Shown: one piece after another, positions 1-5,845 of the stretch
Position numbering within the stretch: position 1 is the stretch's first letter
Layout: every line of letters starts with the position of its first letter
From: Trebonia sp.
GTDB taxonomy: Bacteria; Actinomycetota; Actinomycetes; Streptosporangiales; Streptosporangiaceae
Reading direction: 5' to 3'
Length of the DNA stretch: 10,381 nucleotides
NCBI GenBank assembly: GCA_030038035.1
Contig: JASHPP010000077.1
Coordinates: 1 to 10,381, forward strand
Translations under genes and position numbers: made by a program
The notes under the pieces: model-generated
Databases searched by the model: none
The model's input: only the letters and a program-made list of their open reading frames with translations
What the model was told of the DNA's origin: nothing

Positions 1-147
1 ATCCTTAGCCCGCACGGCACCGGCCGTGGCCGCCACTACATCGCCGGCGAGCCACTCCACACGATCCAGGATCGCCGACGCGCGACGCGAAAACCGCTCC
101 GCGACCCGTACCCGTGGATGCGCGCAAAACTCGCCGAGCCGGTCTAA
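1..147 (+). CDS. 3' end of an unidentified protein gene, cut by the window edge
   Basis: Frame 1 is open from the left edge to a TAA at 145-147 and gives 48 residues with a start outside the window. The peptide contains GRGRHYIAGEPL near its beginning and DPYPWMRAKLAEPV at its end, and is rich in Arg and Pro. Codons are strongly GC-biased in third position, as in a real actinomycete gene. I do not recognise the family with certainty. The GRGRxYxAG-like string faintly recalls C-terminal ends of some actinobacterial Fic-type proteins, but this is only an impression. It stops 51 bases before the integrase remnant begins, so it may be the last intact gene before the decayed element or may itself be truncated. 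Confidence 0.4.
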   Translation: MLSPHGTGRGRHYIAGEPLHTIQDRRRATRKPLRDPYPWMRAKLAEPV

Positions 148-197
148 TTGGCAAGCGTCATCGCCCTCGTTATCCAAGCTGAATCTTGGGAGGGCTA

Positions 198-418
198 CGT
201 CGCGTCCGACAAAAGCGCGCTCAGGCCCAGCCCACTCGGACATGTGCGCCTGGAGGAACGGAAGCACGTGAGACGGGACCGCCACCGTGCGCTTACCTGC
301 ATCGGTCTTGGGGTGGGCGTCGAACGCCGCGCCTGGTGATTCGAGCAGTTCGACCCGAGCGTGCCGAACCGTGACGGTGCCCGCGCCCAGGTCGATGTCT
401 TCCCGTCGCAGCGCGATG
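198..418 (-). pseudogene. Internal fragment of a tyrosine integrase
   Basis: This block is a near match to 4802-5022 and corresponds to integrase residues about 205-279. That is the stretch between the first catalytic arginine and the HxxR box, and it includes the region of the catalytic lysine. The N-terminal SAM-like domain, R201, the H306/R309 box, H332 and Y341 of the intact protein all lie outside the fragment, so it cannot encode an active recombinase. On its right it is fused directly to regulator sequence of the opposite strand. On its left, homology stops abruptly at about 198 and the preceding 50 bases resemble nothing else here. Confidence 0.88.
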
Positions 419-680
419 GTGGAGAGGCGAACTGCGCCTGTGGGACAACGAGGCCCTGATGGGCTGGTACCGCTCCACCGACGCGGCAGTCCGCTCCAAG
501 GGCACGCTTTACCTGGCACTGCACCAGCACGGCACCTTCGCGTGGGGCCGCTGGGTCGGCATGAACTACGACGGCGAAGTCGTCACCGGATGGGGCGTCA
601 TGGCCCGCACCGGCGACGAAGCCCGCGACGTGGCTCAGCATCTGATCGACTCCGGAAGGCCGTACGGCGACGCACCGTAG
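419..680 (+). pseudogene. C-terminal remnant of the XRE-family regulator
   Basis: The block matches 8679-8940 at about 95% by eye and covers residues about 120-205 of the intact 205-aa regulator. The whole N-terminal helix-turn-helix is gone. The reading frame is still open to the TAG at 678-680, and an internal ATG at 459 could in principle start a 73-aa piece beginning MGWYRSTDAAVRSKG. Changes from the intact copy are scattered and include Met-Asn for Met-Ser and Thr-Gly for Ser-Ser. It cannot bind DNA through its HTH. Whether the leftover sensor-like domain is made at all is unknown. Confidence 0.85.
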
Positions 681-1068
681 CCGCGTGTGCCACTTCGTCA
701 TCGACGTTGACGACCTGGACCAGGCAGCCGCCTTCTGGGCAGCGGCGCTGGCGGCCACCGAGGACCACGTATCTGCGAGCAGCCGTCACGTGTACCGCAA
801 GCTGCAGCTGCCTGACTCCGAGATACGCATCCTCCTACAGAGGACCGACGACCCGAAGGTTGCTAAGGAACGCATGCACCTCGACCTGGAAACCGACGAC
901 GTGAACGCCGAAGTCAAACGCCTGGAAGCACTTGGCGCTACCCGCTGGGACCACCAGGAGGAGCGCGGATTCGACTTCTGGGTCATGCGCGATCCGTAGG
1001 CCAACGAGTTCTGCGTACTTCAGCCCGAGTACCCGGAACTCCTAGCCCAGCGGTCTCCATGGGAATAG
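670..1068 (+). pseudogene. Broken VOC (glyoxalase-fold) gene
   Basis: The block aligns without gaps to the intact VOC gene at 8930-9328, but two lesions disable it. The ATG start has become ACG at 670-672, and the Trp codon TGG in the MRDPWANEF stretch has become TAG at 997-999, removing the last 28 residues including the FCVLQPE strand. A GTG at 685 could still start a 104-aa product (685-999) lacking part of the fold. Identity to the intact copy is about 91% by eye. The original stop TAG at 1066-1068 is retained. Loss of both start and end points to absence of selection. Confidence 0.85.
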
Positions 1069-1082
1069 CCAACCGGCAGAGC

Positions 1083-1106
1083 GACGAGCACACAGACGAG
1101 CACACA
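1083..1106 (+). repeat. Perfect tandem repeat, 2 x 12 bp
   Basis: GACGAGCACACA occurs twice back to back at 1083-1094 and 1095-1106. It lies exactly where the degenerate copy lacks the zinc-protein genes, just before sequence matching the last codons of the 9519-9851 gene. It is probably a by-product of the deletion or a slippage duplication. Confidence 0.8.
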
Positions 1107-1140
1107 GAGGGCGTGTGACAACTTTCTCTACGGCTTCAAG

Positions 1141-1159
1141 GGCGCACCTTCGGCGCGCC
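1141..1159 (+). terminator. Stem-loop after the decayed operon (terminator-like), paired with 9874-9892
   Basis: GGCGCACC-TTC-GGCGCGCC folds as an 8-bp stem with one A-C mismatch, 22 bases after the vestigial TGA at 1116-1118. The same element stands at the same distance after the intact operon at 9874-9892. No T-tract follows, so if it terminates transcription it is of the GC-hairpin type usual in actinomycetes. An alternative is a genus-wide palindromic repeat. Confidence 0.5.
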
Positions 1160-1166
1160 AGGCCGA

Positions 1167-1770
1167 CCGCCCCATGGCCGGAACTCGCGAAAGGGCCGCG
1201 CAAGGCACGCATGGTGAAGCGCTAAGCAGGCGGGGAGTTTCCTCGCCAGAAGCGGCCAGGGAGTGACGGGGGCTCTCGCCGCGAGTGGCGGGGCAGCCTG
1301 GCCCGCTGCCTCTTGCGCGGAAGCGCACCGGTGCGGGCCGCTGCCCGCCGCGCCGATGCCCCGCTTCCCGTCGTAGGCACAACGCGCCGTCACGCACCGT
1401 GATTGCGGACTATGCGGACTGGCCGGGCCGATCGTCAAGGCGGCCGGTGTGCCAGTAACCAGGCGAAGGTCACAAGCACCGGGCCGGAACGCCGCGCATT
1501 GTCTGGGCTGGTCCCTCCAGCCTCAACGGTGCTTCGCATCCCACTACGCGGGACGCGCCCGGCGCGCCGTTGACCCTGGAGACCTCTGCCAGCCCAGCGG
1601 GCCTGACGGCGAGGGCCAGGCCAAAGGCCAGGCCCGAGACACGCGCAGCGAACCTCCGCGGTCGGCATATATCACGCGATGCCTGGAGAATCAGGAGAAT
1701 TAGAACACGTGATAACGGACTGCCGACAGCTCTGCGTGGGTCTTTTCTGGTCAGAACTTTGGGGATTAGA
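1167..1770. other. About 600 bp with no gene recognised
   Basis: Open frames on both strands here give low-complexity Arg/Ala/Pro-rich products without recognisable motifs, and I call none of them. The stretch contains a short direct repeat, GGCCAGGCC-AAA-GGCCAGGCC, at 1614-1634. GC is high up to about 1660 and then falls sharply toward 1700-1770, which marks the edge of the lower-GC cargo module. Around 1660-1720 the sequence turns AT-richer (TCGGCATATATCACG), and a promoter for the plus-strand gene at 1771 probably lies between there and 1760, but I could not pick out a convincing -35/-10 pair. Confidence 0.5.
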
Positions 1771-2337
1771 GTGGATCTTGTGTGGGCGGGCGAGATTGTT
1801 GTGGCTGCTGAGGCTATGCTTCGGCGACAACATCGTGGTTGCCGTACCGTGTACCGACGGGAGTGGAGCATCGGCGTCGGCGCGACACGAGTCGATGTGG
1901 CGGCAATCAACGGCCGAATCATCGGATGTGAGGTTAAGAGCGCCCGCGATAACTTCGGGCGGCTGCCCTCACAGGTGGAGTTGTACAGTGCCATCCTCGA
2001 CACCGCGCTGCTAGCTGTTGAAGGACTGGCTGCTGCCGAACGCGCGAGGGATTTGCTGCCGAGCTGGTGGGGCATATGGCTGGCTCGGCCGACGTTGCGA
2101 GGTGCAGTTTTCGAGGTCATTCAAGAGCCCGGTTCTAACCCTGCACCTAAGCCGCTCTCGATCGCCCAGCTGCTCTGGCGGGATGAGGCATACTCGGTGC
2201 TTGATAGGCGTGGCCTTAGCGGTGGCCTGAGGAAGGCCACCAGATGGCGCTTGTGGGAGGCACTTGCAGGACAGTTGCCGCTGCACGAGTTGCAGGATGA
2301 GGTCCGGAATGCGATCAAGGCTCGCCCAGAGTGGTAA
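1771..2337 (+). CDS. sce7726-family protein, PD-(D/E)XK nuclease-like
   Basis: The 188-aa product has the hallmark of sce7726-family proteins: RVDVAAINGRIIGCEVKS (residues 40-57), then RLPSQVELYSAILD (64-77) and a DLLPSWWGIWLA segment (94-105). D42 followed by E54-V-K56 fits the PD-(D/E)XK nuclease core, with Q68 a possible helper residue, so a DNA-cleaving role is possible but not shown. The C-terminal third (about 110-188) is basic and helix-rich. I chose GTG 1771, six bases after a GGGGA box at 1762-1766. The frame stays open upstream to TTG 1570, but that extension is Arg-rich and family-unlike. Nearby GTG 1780 or TTG 1759 are alternatives. GC is low for this DNA (29 of 60 in 1741-1800). 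The gene ends 23 bp inside the convergent Beta-family gene. Confidence 0.72.
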   Translation: MDLVWAGEIVVAAEAMLRRQHRGCRTVYRREWSIGVGATRVDVAAINGRIIGCEVKSARDNFGRLPSQVELYSAILDTALLAVEGLAAAERARDLLPSWWGIWLARPTLRGAVFEVIQEPGSNPAPKPLSIAQLLWRDEAYSVLDRRGLSGGLRKATRWRLWEALAGQLPLHELQDEVRNAIKARPEW

Positions 2338-3379
2338 TGCGCCGTACGACAAAGTCGAGATGGTGCGTAGTGCTGACTTCTCGCCATGTCGATGCGTTGC
2401 CAGGGCCTTTGCGTCGAGGGTTGGCGATCCTGGCATCAGCGTTACCTAGGGCGGCGCCAGCGAAGTCGGGGTGGGCAGCGATCCTCTCGCAGATCTCGAA
2501 GAACTGGTCGTGACCCCGAGGGTCGTTAAGGCGGCCCTTTAGCACTAGCCATCTGTCAGCAACGCAGTAGCGCAGGTGGGGAGCGGACCGGTACGGAAGT
2601 CCAGAGAGGATTGGATGTGTAACGGCGTAGTCCCCGAACGTTGGAATCCGCCGGAGCCGCCTTCTCTGTCGGAGGTAATCATAGAGAGTCGCGTCATACC
2701 GAGGCGCTTCACCGAGGGTCCAGGCCTCGTAGGCAGACAGGTCTGAGGGGAAAGCGCCGCCCACAACGATGACGTTGCGCCATTCATCCACAGTTGACAG
2801 TCCACGCAGCACGTCGACCACCAGGCGGGCACCCGCACGGACGCTTAGATCACCGTTGACGGCACCGAGGTCCAGGATCAAATCGACCTCCCCACGTTCA
2901 ACGTGGAGGGTATCCAACAACTCGGTCAGAGCATCTTCGATGTCCTCGGAGTCCTCGTCCAGGTCCTCGGTACTAAGGCGTAGTGCTACACCACGGTGTA
3001 GCTCTCCGTGGAGAGTCGCTGCATCGCGATAGACCTGCGGGTCGTCATCGAGGTGAACGACAGGTGTTGCGTCAACCCCTTGGTCGATGGCAGCTATCAC
3101 GGAATTGCCAAGAGCTCCGAATTCATCGCCTGGAGCCGCCTCGGGCGGTAGGAAGGCTGCATCAAGTAGCAGTCGGCTACCTGCCCATGTCTCCAGTCTC
3201 TTCGCTGTGCGACTAATAAGAGTCCGCAGTTGGCTAGCTCGCTCTGGCTCTTCAACCGCCCCTGGAACTATCTCCAGCACGGGCAAGATCGCTTGCCTGG
3301 TCAGTGGCTGAATAGCCGCTAGCGCGGCAAGTTCGCCTTGACGGCCCTTCAAGATAGGTACATATAGCACATCAGGCAC
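2315..3379 (-). CDS. Beta-family protein (PF14350-like)
   Basis: The 354-aa product opens with YVPILKGRQGELAALAAI (residues 6-23) and LPVLEIVP (32-39), typical of bacterial Beta-family proteins and similar in style to the sce7725 family. Further family-like blocks are DLILDLGAVNGD (166-177), VIVVGGAFPSDLS (203-215), PTFGDYAVTHP (246-256), RYCVADRWLVLKGR (270-283) and GNASTWREVSTTHHLDFVVR (327-346). Length is normal for the family. The biochemical function is not known to me. An acidic patch (residues 136-153) is notable. It is the last gene of a minus-strand operon: its ATG at 3379 lies inside the end of the upstream RHH gene (8-bp overlap). Its stop overlaps the convergent sce7726 gene. Beta/sce7725 and sce7726 proteins are known as genomic neighbours, which supports both calls. 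Confidence 0.72.
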   Translation of the reverse strand: MPDVLYVPILKGRQGELAALAAIQPLTRQAILPVLEIVPGAVEEPERASQLRTLISRTAKRLETWAGSRLLLDAAFLPPEAAPGDEFGALGNSVIAAIDQGVDATPVVHLDDDPQVYRDAATLHGELHRGVALRLSTEDLDEDSEDIEDALTELLDTLHVERGEVDLILDLGAVNGDLSVRAGARLVVDVLRGLSTVDEWRNVIVVGGAFPSDLSAYEAWTLGEAPRYDATLYDYLRQRRRLRRIPTFGDYAVTHPILSGLPYRSAPHLRYCVADRWLVLKGRLNDPRGHDQFFEICERIAAHPDFAGAALGNADARIANPRRKGPGNASTWREVSTTHHLDFVVRRITTLGEP

Positions 3380-3770
3380 GGATCTTCACCTGCCGTCGAC
3401 TCTTGATCTGTCCACTATCACGCTCATGGACGACCGGGACGCGGCGCGGACCCAGGTTTATCCCGCCTGAATCCGGCGGTTGAGACTCGTGAGAATCAGA
3501 GACACTGCTCGGGTCTAGAGCATCCAGTCGCTCTATTACCCACTGCCGAATGAGGGCAGATGGCTGCATGTTGAGGCTATCGGCAGCTTCCCGGAGCTTG
3601 CGGAGCTGGGAAACAGGGATTCGCACCGCGTAAACCTGAGACGGATCGGCTGCGCGTCTACGCCCACGCTGACCAGCCGTTGGCGTAATTTCGCCGCGTT
3701 CCTCAGCGTCGGCGCGTTCTTCGGCTTCGGCGGCCTCGCGGGCGAGCATGTCCCGCACGCTCTCGCTCAT
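3372..3770 (-). CDS. Ribbon-helix-helix protein, probable antitoxin/autorepressor
   Basis: The 132-aa product has a ribbon-helix-helix unit at about residues 45-82: strand QVYAVRIPVSQL, helix RKLREAADSL, turn NMQP, helix SALIRQWVIERL. The N-terminus (1-42) is charged, Glu/Arg-rich and likely helical. The C-terminal tail (90-132) is polar and basic and looks disordered, a layout common in antitoxins with a toxin-binding tail. Its ATG overlaps the stop of the upstream BrnT-like gene in an ATGA joint (3767-3770). Toxin-first order followed by an RHH antitoxin is the BrnT/BrnA arrangement. The two palindromes at the operon promoter are plausible binding sites for this protein. Sequence alone does not prove it is an antitoxin. 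Confidence 0.68.
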   Translation of the reverse strand: MSESVRDMLAREAAEAEERADAEERGEITPTAGQRGRRRAADPSQVYAVRIPVSQLRKLREAADSLNMQPSALIRQWVIERLDALDPSSVSDSHESQPPDSGGINLGPRRVPVVHERDSGQIKSRRQVKIRA

Positions 3771-4129
3771 TGGCCCTCCTCGTATTGCTTGATCTCAGAC
3801 GGCTTGGCGGCCCAAGCCGTGGCACCCCACCACCGGGTTCTCGGTGGATGATCCTTTGGTGCCACTATGATCGTTACGGCGAAACCTGCTCCGGACGAGA
3901 ATCCTGTCACTTTGACCGTCAGCCCCGACTTGCTTCCGGCAGAGCGCACCCACCGGCGCTCGTCCTGGCAGGCCTCAGTAGCCCACTCGGTAGCCACGTC
4001 AGGTTCGCTACTTCCCTTCCGTTCAGACCGGCGGGCCGGGTCGTGCTCTCCAATCTCTGACCAGTCGATGTCCTCGAACACGAGATCGCCGTACGGCACC
4101 CCCTCGTAGTCGAGTTCACCTGCTGGCAT
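3767..4129 (-). CDS. BrnT-like small protein, candidate toxin of a type II pair
   Basis: The 120-aa product has an acidic N-terminus (EDIDWSEIGEHDPA) and a compact C-terminal half: ATEWATEACQDERRWV (residues 46-61), SGLTVKVTGFSSGAGFAVTI (68-87) and RWWGATAWAAKPSEIKQYEEG (99-119). Small actinobacterial proteins with this pattern, ending in WGxxAWxA and a RxYxEG-like tail, occur next to RHH/CopG antitoxins and resemble BrnT/RelE-fold toxins; the assignment is by pattern only. It heads the operon. The ATG at 4129 is supported by a -10 box ending six bases upstream, which would make the mRNA leaderless; the GAGGG next to the ATG is too close to act as a normal ribosome binding site. Catalytic residues cannot be assigned. 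Confidence 0.55.
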   Translation of the reverse strand: MPAGELDYEGVPYGDLVFEDIDWSEIGEHDPARRSERKGSSEPDVATEWATEACQDERRWVRSAGSKSGLTVKVTGFSSGAGFAVTIIVAPKDHPPRTRWWGATAWAAKPSEIKQYEEGQ

Positions 4130-4135
4130 ACCCTC

Positions 4136-4164
4136 AGCCTACTTTACCGTATTACGGAAATCAA
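4136..4164 (-). promoter_or_regulatory. Leaderless-type promoter of the toxin/RHH/Beta operon
   Basis: On the minus strand a TTGATT -35 box (4159-4164) is followed by a 17-bp spacer and a TAGGCT -10 box (4136-4141). The A of the ATG at 4129 is the seventh base after the -10 box, where transcription normally starts, so the transcript probably has no leader. The spacer contains one of the two palindromes. Confidence 0.6.
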
Positions 4165-4189
4165 CTTCTGAGCAGATAGCGTATTACGC
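4147..4189. promoter_or_regulatory. Two palindromic operators, CCGTATTACGG and GCGTATTACGC
   Basis: Two perfect 11-bp palindromes share the core CGTATTACG, at 4147-4157 and 4179-4189. Their centres (4152 and 4184) are 32 bp apart, close to three helical turns, so both face the same side of the DNA. The first lies between the -35 and -10 boxes and the second just upstream of the -35. This is what autorepression by a dimeric RHH protein would require; the neighbouring RHH gene product is the obvious candidate. Confidence 0.68.
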
Positions 4190-4398
4190 AGAGGGCGCTG
4201 CCGCAAACAGCGCTAGCGATTACGAGTTCGGCAAGCACACGGAACTGCTGCGGTGTGGGTCGCGTGCAGCCTGCGTGCAACAGCGGATGGCTACCGGTGG
4301 CCACGAGCCGAAGTGGACGCGTGCACGGCGACCTGAGAAAAGACATGTCGCAGACTGCTATCACCGCAGCTAGGGAATCATTTTAGCTGATATTGACC

Positions 4399-4444
4399 TG
4401 GAGCCGGTGAGCGGATTCGAACCGCTGACCTGCCGCTTACAAGG
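4399..4444 (-). other. Attachment core: 3' part of tRNA-Thr(TGT)
   Basis: On the minus strand these 46 bases read as the 3' end of a tRNA: anticodon loop CTTGTAA (anticodon TGT), 3' anticodon stem GCGGC, variable loop AGGTC, T-arm AGCGG-TTCGAAT-CCGCT, acceptor strand CACCGGC, then T and CCA. Sequence on the 5' side does not pair with the anticodon stem and shows no D-arm, so this is not a complete tRNA gene. A tRNA 3' fragment 61 bases from the end of an integrase gene is the classic junction of an AICE. Its orientation predicts the intact tRNA-Thr at the other, right-hand end of the element. Confidence 0.82.
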
Positions 4445-4456
4445 AATCGGTACATT

Positions 4457-4483
4457 AGCAGGTCAGAGCACACGTGACCTGCT
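4457..4483. repeat. Perfect 9-bp inverted repeat between att core and int
   Basis: AGCAGGTCA (4457-4465) and TGACCTGCT (4475-4483) are separated by 9 bases. The TGACCTGC unit also occurs inside the tRNA core at 4426-4433, so it appears three times within 58 bp. It may be a core-type integrase binding motif, or a weak terminator after int; no T-tract follows it on the minus strand. Confidence 0.5.
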
Positions 4484-4505
4484 CATGTGCAGTCTGCGTG
4501 CAGCA

Positions 4506-5636
4506 TCAGTGCTTGACTGTGATGGACTTGGGCAGCCGAGCAGCGTCGCCATGTTCGGCGAGCTCGGACAGCGCAGCCGCGATCTGGGCATCGCGCCCGT
4601 CCACAGCATGAAGGTAGCGGTTCGCTGCGACCGGCGACGCGTGGCCCAGTCGCCGCATGAGATCCTTCGTAGTCGCGCCTGCTGACGCGGCCAGGGTCTG
4701 ACCGGTATGGCGCAGGTCATGGAACCGGAAGCCCGGCATGCCGACCTTGCGACGGGCCCGGGTGAACGCCTGTCGTATTGCGTCGCCGCGCATCGGCTCA
4801 CCGTCGCGTCCGACAAAAACACGCTCAGGCCCAGCCCACTCGGACATGTGCGCCTGGAGGAACGGAAGCACGTGAGGCGGGACCGCCACCGTGCGCTTAC
4901 CTGCATCGGTCTTGGGATCGGCGTCGAACGCCGCACCTGGTGATTCGAGCAGTTCGACCCGAGCGTGCCGAACCGTCACGGTGCCCGCGCCCAAGTCGAT
5001 GTCTTCCCGTCGCAGCGCGATGATTTCGCCACGCCGAAGCCCGCACCATGCAGCGAGGAGCACGGCAGCCCGGTGCCAGGGGGTGATTGCCTCGACGAGC
5101 GCGGCCACCTGGGCGATGGAGGCAACCGGACGTTCCTTGGCCCGGTCGGACCCAGCGCCGGGAATGTTGCAGGGGTTCATCCTGATCGCGCCGTCTCGCA
5201 TGGCGCAGTTCATCACCGCGCGGAGGAAGCGGTAAGACTGCTGGATCGAGGTACGCCCGCCCCTGCCGCGTAGCGCGGCGGCGTGCCACTCGCGGACAAT
5301 CGGCGGAGTAATCGCGATCAGCGGCATGTCTTCGAGCGCAGCCATGTGCAGCCGCAGATTCCGGAGACACGTCTCCTGCCACCGGGGGCCGATCTTCGGA
5401 TTGTCGCGCAGGTAGGCCCGCGCATAGTCGCCGAACGCCTGGCGGCCGAGGTCGTCATTGAGCCAGGTGCCGCGCGACAGGTCAGCCTCGACCTGAGCCA
5501 GCCATCGGGCAGCGTCGGTCTTAGTCCGGAACGTGGATGGTGCATTCTGCCGCTTCCCGGTTGGCGAGATGAAAGACGCCTGGTAGGTACCAGAGGGAAG
5601 CTTGCGGATCAGGCCGAAACGACGGCGCTTGCCCAT
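4506..5636 (-). CDS. int: Tyrosine site-specific integrase
   Basis: The 376-aa protein catalyses recombination between attP and a tRNA-Thr attB. The N-terminus has an AP2-like arm-binding segment (FGLIRKLPSGTYQASFISP, about 7-25) and a SAM-like core-binding domain (about 67-155). The catalytic domain carries all expected residues: R201 in AAWCGLRRGE, K247 in TDAGKRTV, H306 and R309 in FHDLRHTG, H332 in LGHAS and the nucleophile Y341 in ANRYLHAV. Length is typical for AICE integrases and nothing is missing. The ATG at 5636 touches the xis stop (TGATG), so the two are translationally coupled. It ends 61 bases from the tRNA-derived core. Its internal part is duplicated as a dead fragment at 198-418. 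Confidence 0.95.
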   Translation of the reverse strand: MGKRRRFGLIRKLPSGTYQASFISPTGKRQNAPSTFRTKTDAARWLAQVEADLSRGTWLNDDLGRQAFGDYARAYLRDNPKIGPRWQETCLRNLRLHMAALEDMPLIAITPPIVREWHAAALRGRGGRTSIQQSYRFLRAVMNCAMRDGAIRMNPCNIPGAGSDRAKERPVASIAQVAALVEAITPWHRAAVLLAAWCGLRRGEIIALRREDIDLGAGTVTVRHARVELLESPGAAFDADPKTDAGKRTVAVPPHVLPFLQAHMSEWAGPERVFVGRDGEPMRGDAIRQAFTRARRKVGMPGFRFHDLRHTGQTLAASAGATTKDLMRRLGHASPVAANRYLHAVDGRDAQIAAALSELAEHGDAARLPKSITVKH

Positions 5637-5845
5637 CAGGCCGCCTTTCCGCCGCGCCAGCGGACGGCGACCGGCTGAACGGTGTGTGCCGCGATGTACT
5701 CGTCAATGGCCGACGCGGGGATGTACGGAGTGCGGCCGACGTAGACGAACCTGATCACCCGCTCAGAGACCAGGCGACGCGCGAAGCGGGGTTTGCGGCG
5801 CAGCAATGCTGCGGCCTCCTCCAGAGTGAGCAGCCTTTCAGTCAC
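5636..5845 (-). CDS. xis: Excisionase-like helix-turn-helix protein
   Basis: The 69-aa protein has a MerR/HTH_17-type winged helix: LLTLEEAAALLRRKPRFARRLVSE (residues 5-28) followed by RFVYVGRTPYIPASAIDEYIAAH (32-54), the usual recognition-and-wing layout of AICE excisionases. The basic tail ends in RWRGGKAA. It would bind and bend att DNA to direct Int toward excision. The GTG start at 5845 overlaps the end of the 31-aa ORF, and the TGA shares one base with the int ATG. Position directly before int supports the role. Confidence 0.88.
   Translation of the reverse strand: MTERLLTLEEAAALLRRKPRFARRLVSERVIRFVYVGRTPYIPASAIDEYIAAHTVQPVAVRWRGGKAA

Larger units (their letters stand above)
198..1166. 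mobile_element. Degenerate second copy of parts of the AICE (two internal deletions)
   Basis: Three blocks match the intact element further right, in the same order and orientation. 198-418 matches 4802-5022 (integrase), 419-1068 matches 8679-9328 (regulator and VOC) without a single indel, and about 1109-1166 matches 9842-9899 (end of the zinc-protein operon and its hairpin). Relative to the intact copy, 3656 bases (5023-8678) are missing at the 418/419 joint, and roughly 480-500 bases covering the two small zinc-protein genes are missing between about 1080 and 1108. By eye the blocks are roughly 90-95% identical. This is the remnant of a related or tandem element, not a simple duplication of one gene. 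The 418/419 joint has at most one base of microhomology. Confidence 0.88.
4264..4505. repeat. Candidate integrase arm-type sites around the attachment core
   Basis: GTGCAGCCTGCGTGCAACA at 4264-4282 recurs in the same direction at 4487-4505 with two changes (GTGCAGTCTGCGTGCAGCA). CGCAGACTGC at 4349-4358 is the exact reverse complement of GCAGTCTGCG at 4489-4498. This last pair flanks the core at 40 bp on the left and 44 bp on the right, in inverted orientation. Such flanking repeats are what tyrosine integrases use as arm sites. The stretch 4190-4398 shows nothing else I can call. Confidence 0.5.

Noticed and set aside
195..758. 187-aa minus-strand ORF spanning the integrase remnant and the regulator remnant
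   Set aside because: It is antisense to the regulator piece and out of frame with the integrase. It exists only because the two blocks were fused at 418/419.
1570..1770. 67-codon N-terminal extension of the sce7726 gene from TTG 1570
   Set aside because: It is Arg-rich, extends into DNA of very different GC and contains no family feature. GTG 1771 has a ribosome-site-like box. The true start is still uncertain.
1470..2120. 216-aa minus-strand ORF overlapping the start of the sce7726 gene
   Set aside because: The plus strand carries the conserved EVKS and WWG motifs; the minus frame has none and runs through the gene-free stretch.
4399..4475. Complete tRNA-Thr gene
   Set aside because: Only the 3' part from the anticodon loop onward is present. 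The next bases do not form the 5' anticodon stem, D-arm or acceptor strand.
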